A DNA stretch of 64,000 nucleotides from assembly GCA_964420065.1 (NCBI GenBank), contig CAYQQK010000003.1, positions 1 to 64,000 of the forward strand, read 5' to 3'. The stretch comes from CAYQQK01 sp964420065 (lineage in GTDB: Bacteria; Bacillota; Dethiobacteria; DTU022). Below, in pieces: positions 1 to 6,636 of this stretch. Position 1 is the first letter of the stretch. Each line of letters opens with the position of its first letter. The translations under genes were made by a program, and so were the position numbers. Under the pieces are notes generated by a model, which did not search any database, was not told where the DNA came from, and saw nothing but the letters and a program-made list of their open reading frames with translations.

Positions 1-72
1 TTAACTCGTACCAATATCCGGGGCTACTATTAAACGGCATTTGCGGAATGCCTGCCTTGATCCGGACCTAAC

Positions 73-101
73 TTTACTTTTAAGGTCAAACATTTTATAA
101 T
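73..101 (+). promoter_or_regulatory. Sigma-A-type promoter of the tRNA-Pro/tRNA-Gly operon
   Basis: TTTACT at 73-78, a 17-nt spacer and a perfect TATAAT at 96-101. It stands 37 nt before tRNA-Pro and is the only good promoter seen ahead of the tRNA pair. The first 72 bases hold nothing else I can identify. Confidence 0.7.
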
Positions 102-137
102 GGTCAGGGGAGGCATACCAGCTTTTAATTACGATGG

Positions 138-214
<77 letters not shown>

Positions 215-260
215 TTTTAGAAGCCGGTCGTTGGAAGTCAGAAAAAGACGGGATTTATTG

Positions 261-300
261 TTCAAGGTTTTCTCCTTCCCTTCCGACCTCCGCCCTCCGA
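261..300 (+). repeat. Intergenic repeat between tRNA genes, copy 1
   Basis: The stretch starting TTCAAGGTTTTC and running through CCTTCCC into pyrimidine-rich CCGACCTCCG is repeated with few changes after tRNA-Gly at 413-472. Its function is unknown. It lies in the transcribed spacer of the tRNA operon, so it could mark processing or reflect spread of a short element. Confidence 0.55.
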
Positions 301-305
301 TACAC

Positions 306-379
306 GCGGGTGTAGCTCAATGGTAGAGCCCTAGCCTTCCAAGCTAGTCACGTGGGTTCGATTCCCATCACCCGCTCCA
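306..379 (+). tRNA. tRNA-Gly (anticodon TCC)
   Basis: A 74-nt cloverleaf with acceptor GCGGGTG/CACCCGC, anticodon loop CTTCCAA (TCC), T-loop GGTTCGATTCC, and CCA encoded at 377-379. It is probably co-transcribed with tRNA-Pro, 91 nt upstream. Confidence 0.97.
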
Positions 380-412
380 TTTGGGAGGTCGGGGAAAAAC
401 CTGGCTTTAATA

Positions 413-472
413 TTCAAGGTTTTCCCCTTCCCTCTCTCCGACTTCCGACATCCAACTTCCGACCTCCGACTT
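413..472 (+). repeat. Intergenic repeat after tRNA-Gly, copy 2
   Basis: Second copy of the TTCAAGGTTTTCC element, followed by a run of degenerate 8-9-nt units of the form TTCCGAC / CTCCGAC. An inverse of that unit (GGAGGTCGG) lies just after the tRNA at about 385-393, so the spacer can fold. Function unknown. Confidence 0.5.
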
Positions 473-542
473 GCCGGCCTGGCAGAATTATGGTAAAATT
501 TTGTCAAAGGGTTATTTGCACTATACGACGGCAAAGGAGAGG

Positions 543-1307
543 ATGCCATTGCCGGTAGCTGCATTGGAATGCGGGTGCCCCATCTATTACACCGATGCCA
601 ACCCCTCCGGCGTCCTACCCCTGGTGTTGGTGCACGGTTCCGGGGGAAACCACCGCCTCTGGAGAAACCAGATCGAGTTTTTGGCCCGTGATCCGGTTCG
701 GGTGATCGCGCTTGATCTCCCCGGCCACGGCCGGTCGGGCGGAGAAGCCCAGGAATCTGTTTCTGCTTATCGTGTCGTCCTGCGCCACTTTGTCCGTGCC
801 TTGGATTTACCCCCGTTCGTCCTCGCCGGTCATTCTCTTGGCGGGGCTATCGTTCTGGAATATGCTCTGCAATACCCGGATGATCTGTGCGGGATGGTCC
901 TGGTGGGCACCGGGGGTCGCTTGCGGGTTCTCCCTTCCATCCTTGAAACGCTGCGCCGGGGAGGACATGCTTTCCTGACCGGGTATGCCTACAGTAAAAC
1001 AGCCGACCCGGCCCTTGTTGCGGAGGGCGAAAAAGAGGAACTGAGCACCGATCCTGCTCTTTACCTCGCCGATCTTACCGCCTGTGATCGCTTTGATCGT
1101 CTTGCGAGTCTGCCCCATCTGGAAATGCCGGTCCTGATCATCACCGGTTCGGAAGACAGGCTCACCCCGCTCAAGTATGCCCGTTACATGGAAAAGCACT
1201 TGCCGCGTTCATCTCTGCACGTGGCCGGGGGGGCAGGGCACATGGTTATGGTTGAAAAACCGGAGACGGTCAACAGGGCCATATTAGCCTTTTGCCGCTC
1301 GTTATAA
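543..1307 (+). CDS. Alpha/beta-fold hydrolase
   Basis: A 254-residue cytoplasmic enzyme of the alpha/beta hydrolase fold. The oxyanion HGSGG lies at residues 31-35, the nucleophile elbow GHSLGG has Ser98, and the acid Asp205 (TGSEDRLTP) and His233 (GGAGHMVMVEKP) complete the triad. The ATG at 543 is preferred because AAAGGAGAGG stands directly before it. An in-frame ATG at 471 has no ribosome binding site and would add 24 residues of unusual composition that cover the intergenic repeat. The substrate cannot be read from the sequence; esterase, lactonase or C-C hydrolase are all possible. The stop codon overlaps the next gene as TAATG, suggesting translational coupling with the MFS transporter. 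Confidence 0.9.
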   Translation: MPLPVAALECGCPIYYTDANPSGVLPLVLVHGSGGNHRLWRNQIEFLARDPVRVIALDLPGHGRSGGEAQESVSAYRVVLRHFVRALDLPPFVLAGHSLGGAIVLEYALQYPDDLCGMVLVGTGGRLRVLPSILETLRRGGHAFLTGYAYSKTADPALVAEGEKEELSTDPALYLADLTACDRFDRLASLPHLEMPVLIITGSEDRLTPLKYARYMEKHLPRSSLHVAGGAGHMVMVEKPETVNRAILAFCRSL

Positions 1308-2677
1308 TGGATAACCCGTGTGAGGCCCGCAACCGTAAGGGCTCCCCCGGTGCGGAACCGTATGTTTCCGACTCCGCACCGTGCCGTCACGCTCTTTTCA
1401 TTCGTCTTCGTCTTTTGATGTGGTTTTCATTGGTACTGTTACAGTTTACCACCCTTTTCCATCGTGTTTCCCTTAACGTGGCCGGGGCGAGTCTTGCCCT
1501 TGAATTCGGTTTGACCGCAGCTGCCTTGGGGCATTTATCTGCCGCCTATTCGTATACTTATATGTTGATGCAGATTCCCGGAGGGGTCCTGATCGATCGC
1601 TGGGGAACGCGCCGAATGGGTTTTGTTACAGCAGTCGGCATGGGTCTGGGCACAATTCTTTTCGCTGCCGCCCCCTCACCGTTCTGGGTATTTACCGGTA
1701 GGCTGCTGATTGGTCTCGGGGGTGCGACTTCCCTGATCATTATTTTGAAGTTTACGTCGCTTTGGTTCAGAACAAGTCAGTTTGGCACCATGAGCGGAAT
1801 GGCAATTTTTTTGGGGGGGTTCGGGACCATATGTGCCACTACTCCCCTGGCTTACCTCATGGGCCGGGTTGGGTGGCGCATCGCCTTTTTTGGGGTTGGT
1901 GTGGTCACTTTGCTGCTTTCGTTACTCTATCCCCTGCTGGTAAGAGACCGGCCCGCCGAGGCAGGCTTTACCGCACGGGAGGAAAGCCGGTACCGCGATC
2001 CGCAAACTGTGGCGGCATCGGTCCCCGATGCACCGGCATTCGGGGAGGCAATCATGTTAACCCTGAAAAATCGTCTTCTGCGAGCACCCTTCCTGGTTAA
2101 CCTGGGTGTCTATGGCGGCTTCATGGCCTATGCGGGCACCTTCGGTGTGCCCTATCTGGTACAGGTGCATAATTTAACGGTGGAACAAGCTTCCGCTTTT
2201 GTTGTATTGTCGCACCTGGGATTCATGCTTGGCGCCCCGGTATCGGGACTTTTTGCGGACTGGCTGGCCAGTTTTCGCCTTCCGGTAAGTATTTTTACGG
2301 GTTTCTACGCTCTTTCCATGGCGGGTCTTGTTTTTTGGCCCGATGGCAAGCCTTCTCCGGCGGCCCTCTACCTGATCTCCTTTGCACTGGGGTTTGGGGC
2401 GGCCGGTATAACCGTGAATTTTGCTCACGCTCGCAGGGTCAGCCCTGCTGTGATTACCGCTACCGCTACCGCCACCATCAATTGCGGTATTTTTATGAGC
2501 ATGGCAGCGATGCAGCCCCTGTTCGGGTGGATACTTGATCGTTCCTGGCGGGGAGCGCTGATCGAGGGAGTGCGTTGTTACCCTCTTTCCGGCTATCGCG
2601 CCGCTTTTGGATTATGTCTTGCGGGGGTGTTGCTCTCCCTGGTCGCCGGTTTTTGTATCCGCGAAAAACACCGCTAG
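1307..2677 (+). CDS. MFS transporter
   Basis: An integral membrane carrier of the major facilitator superfamily, about 456 residues with 12 predicted hydrophobic segments. The motif-A-like loop GGVLIDRWGTRR sits between the second and third segments. The start is uncertain: ATG 1307 overlaps the hydrolase stop (TAATG), an in-frame ATG lies at 1292, and the membrane core only begins near the ATG at 1418. The first 40 or so residues are not typical of the family. The substrate is unknown. The last 66 codons and 41 bp of downstream sequence are repeated almost exactly at 25781-26019 on the far side of the CRISPR-Cas block, so this gene's 3' end is the apparent integration site. Confidence 0.85.
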   Translation: MDNPCEARNRKGSPGAEPYVSDSAPCRHALFIRLRLLMWFSLVLLQFTTLFHRVSLNVAGASLALEFGLTAAALGHLSAAYSYTYMLMQIPGGVLIDRWGTRRMGFVTAVGMGLGTILFAAAPSPFWVFTGRLLIGLGGATSLIIILKFTSLWFRTSQFGTMSGMAIFLGGFGTICATTPLAYLMGRVGWRIAFFGVGVVTLLLSLLYPLLVRDRPAEAGFTAREESRYRDPQTVAASVPDAPAFGEAIMLTLKNRLLRAPFLVNLGVYGGFMAYAGTFGVPYLVQVHNLTVEQASAFVVLSHLGFMLGAPVSGLFADWLASFRLPVSIFTGFYALSMAGLVFWPDGKPSPAALYLISFALGFGAAGITVNFAHARRVSPAVITATATATINCGIFMSMAAMQPLFGWILDRSWRGALIEGVRCYPLSGYRAAFGLCLAGVLLSLVAGFCIREKHR

Positions 2678-2718
2678 ATAATGCAGGCACGTATTTTATT
2701 TTTGGCAGCGGCAGGAAT
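2480..2718 (+). repeat. Left 239-bp direct repeat flanking the CRISPR-Cas block
   Basis: Aligned base by base with 25781-26019 (offset 23,301) I find three substitutions in 239 bp. The match starts at AATTGCGGTATTTTTATGAG and ends at CGGCAGGAAT. It covers the 3' end of the MFS gene, its stop codon and 41 bp beyond. The left copy is continuous with the intact gene. This is what a single-crossover integration of a circle carrying that segment would leave. Confidence 0.95.
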
Positions 2719-2728
2719 CCTGATTTTT

Positions 2729-2769
2729 GCAGTTTGCTGATAAAAAAAGCGCTAACTGCGCCGTTTTTT
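2729..2769 (+). terminator. Putative intrinsic terminator
   Basis: GCAGTT at 2729-2734 pairs with AACTGC at 2754-2759, and a run of six T follows at 2764-2769. The stem is short, so strength is uncertain. It lies just inside the left boundary of the CRISPR-Cas block, after the MFS gene. Confidence 0.45.
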
Positions 2770-2874
2770 CATGTTCCACCTGGTGGGTACTCCTAAAGAA
2801 TTATGGTGTTAAAGTCTAAGGACGGGGATGCCAGGACGCCTTGACTGCTGCAAAACCAGGGAAGACGGAATACT

Positions 2875-2903
2875 TTGACAATAAGTGCTGGTTGCAGTAA
2901 TAT
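2875..2903 (+). promoter_or_regulatory. Sigma-A promoter of the WYL regulator gene
   Basis: TTGACA (2875-2880), a 17-nt spacer and TAATAT (2898-2903) form a near-consensus promoter. It would start transcription near 2910, about 73 nt before the first start codon of the regulator. No TGTGAC-type operator is seen here. The stretch 2770-2874 shows nothing else. Confidence 0.7.
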
Positions 2904-2982
2904 GGGATCGGATAATGCCAAAATGTTCTTTTTGTTCGCCTAACGCGCGGCCGGATCTTATTTATGCCACCGCTACCGCCGA

Positions 2983-4002
2983 TTGCGTACCCGAAAGGGA
3001 GTGGAGCAAATACTTGACCGCCGCTACCGTCAACGCCCGCCCTTGTACCGGATCCACTACATCGATCACCAAATCCAGGCCCGGCAATACCCGAACAGTA
3101 AAACCCTGTCCGATGAACTGGAAGTCAGCCGGCGCACCATTCTGCGCGATATTGAATTCATGCGCGATCGTTTTGGCGCCCCGCTGGCCTTCAACAGCAC
3201 GAAAAAGGGATATTACTATACCGAAGCAGGCTATTCGCTTGGTCTCCTCAAACTGACCGAAGGCGAACTTCTCGCGCTCTACCTCGGCCACAGCTTGCTG
3301 ACCCGCTGTCAGGGCACACCCTACGAGCAGCCGGTGATCAGCGCTTTTCGCAAACTCTGCCTGTGTCTTCCCAATACCGTCAGCATCGACTTCGGCCGGC
3401 TGGCCGACAGCATCACCTTCGATCTAGAACCGCTACGCGGCGAGGCGCAGCAGGTGGCCGCATTTTTCACCGTCTTGGGGCAGGCCATTGAGCAGCGGCA
3501 CTCGGTCAGGCTGCTGCATTACGCCATTGCACGCGATACGGTCCGGGGACGCCGGGTCGACCCTTATCACCTTCGTTACCACCAGGGTGCTTGGTACCTG
3601 GTCGGCTACTGCCATCTCCGCCGGGCCGTGCGTATCTTCGCCTTGGACCGTATCCGCAGCCTGCAGCCTACCGGCGCTACCTTTGCCCTGCCGCCGGGTT
3701 TCAATGCCGACGACTATTTCCGCGATGCCTTCCAGTTCTACCGGGGCTCACAGATCCATCGGGTCGAGATCTGGTTCAACCCCCGTGAGGCCCGCTGGAT
3801 TAAGGAGAAACAGTGGCACCCCACCCAAGAGGTAATCGAAAATCCTGACGGCTCTTTAACCCTAGCTATGCGTACCAGCGGCCTGAACCAGGTGCAAAAA
3901 TGGATCCTCAGCTTCGGAAGTGGGGCCAGGGCTCTGGCCCCACCGGCTTTGGTAAAGGAAATTGAAGTTGAATTGAAAAGGGCCAGGAATAATTACCGGT
4001 AA
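2983..4002 (+). CDS. HTH/WYL-domain transcriptional regulator next to the cas operons
   Basis: A DNA-binding protein of about 339 residues. A helix-turn-helix lies near residues 39-62 (TLSDELEVSRRTILRDIEF) and a WYL domain is centred on the literal WYL at 204-206, followed by the usual C-terminal extension. WYL domains sense ligands or nucleic acid and are recurrent regulators of CRISPR-Cas and other defence loci. The start is weak: TTG 2983 has no clear ribosome binding site, and GTG 3001 is an alternative with AAAGGGA very close to it. It has its own promoter and stands directly before the type III-C operon. The palindrome before cmr1, repeated before cas6, is the likely binding site (inference). 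Confidence 0.85.
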   Translation: MRTRKGVEQILDRRYRQRPPLYRIHYIDHQIQARQYPNSKTLSDELEVSRRTILRDIEFMRDRFGAPLAFNSTKKGYYYTEAGYSLGLLKLTEGELLALYLGHSLLTRCQGTPYEQPVISAFRKLCLCLPNTVSIDFGRLADSITFDLEPLRGEAQQVAAFFTVLGQAIEQRHSVRLLHYAIARDTVRGRRVDPYHLRYHQGAWYLVGYCHLRRAVRIFALDRIRSLQPTGATFALPPGFNADDYFRDAFQFYRGSQIHRVEIWFNPREARWIKEKQWHPTQEVIENPDGSLTLAMRTSGLNQVQKWILSFGSGARALAPPALVKEIEVELKRARNNYR

Positions 4003-4033
4003 GAATTCAAAAATATTTCAATATCCACCTCTA

Positions 4034-4068
4034 TATGACCATAGATGTCGCACCGGGTTTGATAGACT
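4034..4068 (+). promoter_or_regulatory. Promoter-operator of the type III-C operon
   Basis: A palindrome-like site TATGAC-CATAGAT-GTCGCA (4034-4052) is followed exactly 10 nt later by a -10-like TAGACT (4063-4068). The same arrangement, with a perfect palindrome and TATAAT, precedes cas6 at 11631-11665. No TTGACA-like -35 is present and the palindrome covers that position, so an activator that replaces the -35, or a repressor, could bind. The site lies 104 nt before cmr1. Confidence 0.65.
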
Positions 4069-4171
4069 AAAATTACCTGCTCATTGAAGGGGGGCATTAT
4101 TCTGGGGATTCAAAGTTTAACTTAGACAAAGGGTAATAGTGGGGTGTTAAGTACATATCTGGAGGTAAAAA

Positions 4172-5473
4172 ATGAAAGGAGTTAACTTTGGTCTAAAAAC
4201 ACTGACGCCCCTGTGGACCGGGGGGGTAGATCAAACCTGCGATCGTCTGCACGAAACGGGCCTGATCGGTTCACTGCGTTGGTGGTACGAGGCCTTGCTC
4301 CGTGGTTTGGGTGGCGAAGCCTGCGATCCAACAGAGCATGGTTGTTCATTGGATGATGGGAAATACCGTAATTCTAGGGCAGAAGAACGCCGGCGGCTTC
4401 TGGAGGCAGGCGTTTGCGATGCCTGCCAATTGTTCGGCTGTACCGGTTGGGCGCGTAGGTTCCGACTAAATGTGACGGATGGGCAAAAACTGTTTAACGG
4501 CAGGAAAGTTTTAATACCTAGCGATAGAAAACATGGATTGCAAGGAAACCAATGTGCCGGCGGATGGTTTGTATTTGGCGATAGCCGCGTCGGCGAAATA
4601 AACATCAGGCCTGTTTTGATGGGGAAGGGTGATTTAAAACCCATTCAAACCATCATGGCGCTGATTGGCCAACATGCAAGTCTCGGTGCAAAAGCTTCCA
4701 ATGGCTACGGTGTTGTGAAAACAATGGACTTCAGACCGGATCTCTGTTGGTTGGACGATCTCCCTAACCGGATGCCCGGACGCGGTAACAGTTTGCCGGA
4801 TTTTCGCGACTTTTTCTTTGCCCGGTTTAGATTTGAGGAACCGGAGGACACCGGGAATACCCCCTGGTGGGAACCGATTGATGGAATTAGACAAGCATTT
4901 GCGGGAGAACTTGATGATCATTCAAGACCCAAGCCGCTTGAGTCTTACGAGAAGGAACTAAGGATAATTGCGGCATATGGCATGATTCCCCTGGCCCCTG
5001 CTATAAGGAACTGGCTGCGGTACAAATGGGATTACAGGCCCTACCTTAAAGAGAAAGAGACGCACTTTATATTTGGCGAAGCGCGGGCAGTATGTCCGAA
5101 TTGTTACCAGCCTGGCTTTAGAATAGGTAGAAAGAAACCTGAAAGCAATTATTGTCCAAAATGTAAGAGTAACTTTGCTAAAGGTGATGAAATACCAACA
5201 ACCGCTTCCAAAATAATGGTGTCTTACGCTTACAGACTTGAACCCCATCAATGGGAATTTCGCATTTGGGGCTGGCTGCCCTGCACAGGCAAACTTGCCG
5301 AACGGGATAAGTTTCTCGAATCCCTGAAAACCGAATTACAGAACAGCGAGATCTGGACGGATGTGTTCGGTTCGGCTAATCCTGCCCCCGAAATGGTCGA
5401 ATGGCACGCGTTGGATTGCAGTCAAACCGACGGCCGTGCGTACCTTAAGGAGTTGCTGGGAGGTGTACTATGA
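4172..5473 (+). CDS. cmr1: Type III RAMP protein Cmr1-like (type III-C)
   Basis: A 433-residue RAMP-fold subunit of a Cmr-type effector complex. The N-terminus has the Cmr1 signature: TPLWTGG at 12-18 and GSLRWWYEALLRGLGG at 33-48. These are followed by CDACQLFGCTGWARRFRL (82-99) and a zinc-ribbon-like insertion with CPNC at 308-311 and CPKC at 328-331. In Cmr complexes Cmr1 sits at the end of the filament and contacts the target RNA near the crRNA 3' end. The start is secured by CTGGAGGTAAAAA before the ATG. It is the first gene of the operon and its stop overlaps the next start by 4 nt. The zinc-ribbon insertion is longer than I would expect in a plain Cmr1. Confidence 0.85.
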   Translation: MKGVNFGLKTLTPLWTGGVDQTCDRLHETGLIGSLRWWYEALLRGLGGEACDPTEHGCSLDDGKYRNSRAEERRRLLEAGVCDACQLFGCTGWARRFRLNVTDGQKLFNGRKVLIPSDRKHGLQGNQCAGGWFVFGDSRVGEINIRPVLMGKGDLKPIQTIMALIGQHASLGAKASNGYGVVKTMDFRPDLCWLDDLPNRMPGRGNSLPDFRDFFFARFRFEEPEDTGNTPWWEPIDGIRQAFAGELDDHSRPKPLESYEKELRIIAAYGMIPLAPAIRNWLRYKWDYRPYLKEKETHFIFGEARAVCPNCYQPGFRIGRKKPESNYCPKCKSNFAKGDEIPTTASKIMVSYAYRLEPHQWEFRIWGWLPCTGKLAERDKFLESLKTELQNSEIWTDVFGSANPAPEMVEWHALDCSQTDGRAYLKELLGGVL

Positions 5474-6636
5474 GTTTTGATCTGTATGCAGCCCACGGCA
5501 GCATTGGAAAAAGCACTGTTGACAAATTGGTATTAGAGCATTACTACGGCATTGATATTCCGGATGTCTATACGCGTATTCGTTTGCTAACGGGTATCGC
5601 CGCAGCTTGCGAAGAAAAATTGAAAACTTACGTCGTGGCAGGTGAACGAGGAAAAGGCAAGGGTTATAAAAGCCTGGTTCATTCCCGCGGAGCTCAAATA
5701 AACGAATATCAAAAAAATGTAATTAAACTATACCCTAAACGGATGGACAGGCTTGGCCTGCAAAAACCGGCGATGCCCAATATGATGCATCTTCTTCCCG
5801 GCGCCTGGTTCCTCCAGTTCAGCTTTACCCTTGCCAAACCCTGGATGAGCAGGGACGACGATCTATTTTATGTTGCCGAGAGCGTTAACCCGGTGCGCAA
5901 GGATAAAGTGTTCAAGGTACCCATGATGTCCGCCGCTGCCTGGAAGGGGCTGCTGCGCTGGACGGCGATGCGCCTGGAGCTAATGGAGGAGCAGGACCCC
6001 TGTCAATTTGCCGGGAAGCGTCTTTACCATACGCTTCTTTTCGGTGATGAAAAAGGCGAAGATCCTAACAGGAACAGCGGTTTTGCGGGATACCTTGACG
6101 AGCTTCTGCCGGGGGCGCGAAGCCTGTACGAATGTTTACAACGTCAGTATTATCAATTGTGTGAGACTGCCCCGATCCTTCACCATAGAGGTAGGTTGAC
6201 TTTTTATCCGACTTTATTTAACCTAATCGACCTGGAAGTGATCAACCCACATTCGCGGAAAACCAAAGCCGGCACGTTTCCGATCTACCTGGAATGTGTC
6301 CCCGCCGGCGCTCAAGGTGTGTTTAGCCTGCTCTATGTACCTTTTGATTCTAGTATGCAGGATGGGCCGGCAACCTTTTGCCAGGCTGCGAAAGGTTTGC
6401 GCCTTGTTACTCGGGCCATCGCTGACATGATGCTTATTTATGGCTTTTCCGCCAAGCGTAGCAGCGGGTACGGACTGGCGGAGGAAAGGGTTAGGGAAGG
6501 AAGGTTGAAAGTTCATCTAGGGGGAACCCAACGGTTTGAGTGCGGTTTCAGCTCCTTTACCGAACTTTGCAAGAAAGCTGAAGAAGCGGCAAAAGCCTTG
6601 CGGCAGTCAGGAGGTGAGGGAAAATCGATACCCTAG
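5470..6636 (+). CDS. RAMP-superfamily protein of the type III-C effector (Cas7 group)
   Basis: 388 residues with RAMP features. KVPMMSAAAWKGLLRW near residue 150 is the helix that follows the first RAMP strand. A glycine-rich LIYGFSAKRSSGYGLAEE lies near the C-terminus, and GTFPIYLECVPAG between them is a conserved-looking strand. By position between cmr1 and csx11 it should be a backbone or capping Cas7-group subunit (Cmr6-like or Csm3-like), but I cannot assign the exact subunit. ATGA overlap with cmr1 indicates translational coupling. The end overlaps the likely start of csx11. The first 100 residues are basic and do not resemble a family I know. Confidence 0.75.
   Translation: MSFDLYAAHGSIGKSTVDKLVLEHYYGIDIPDVYTRIRLLTGIAAACEEKLKTYVVAGERGKGKGYKSLVHSRGAQINEYQKNVIKLYPKRMDRLGLQKPAMPNMMHLLPGAWFLQFSFTLAKPWMSRDDDLFYVAESVNPVRKDKVFKVPMMSAAAWKGLLRWTAMRLELMEEQDPCQFAGKRLYHTLLFGDEKGEDPNRNSGFAGYLDELLPGARSLYECLQRQYYQLCETAPILHHRGRLTFYPTLFNLIDLEVINPHSRKTKAGTFPIYLECVPAGAQGVFSLLYVPFDSSMQDGPATFCQAAKGLRLVTRAIADMMLIYGFSAKRSSGYGLAEERVREGRLKVHLGGTQRFECGFSSFTELCKKAEEAAKALRQSGGEGKSIP

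Noticed and set aside
2885..3256. 123-codon frame overlapping the WYL gene
   Set aside because: Shadow of the regulator in another phase; the regulator frame has the domain content.
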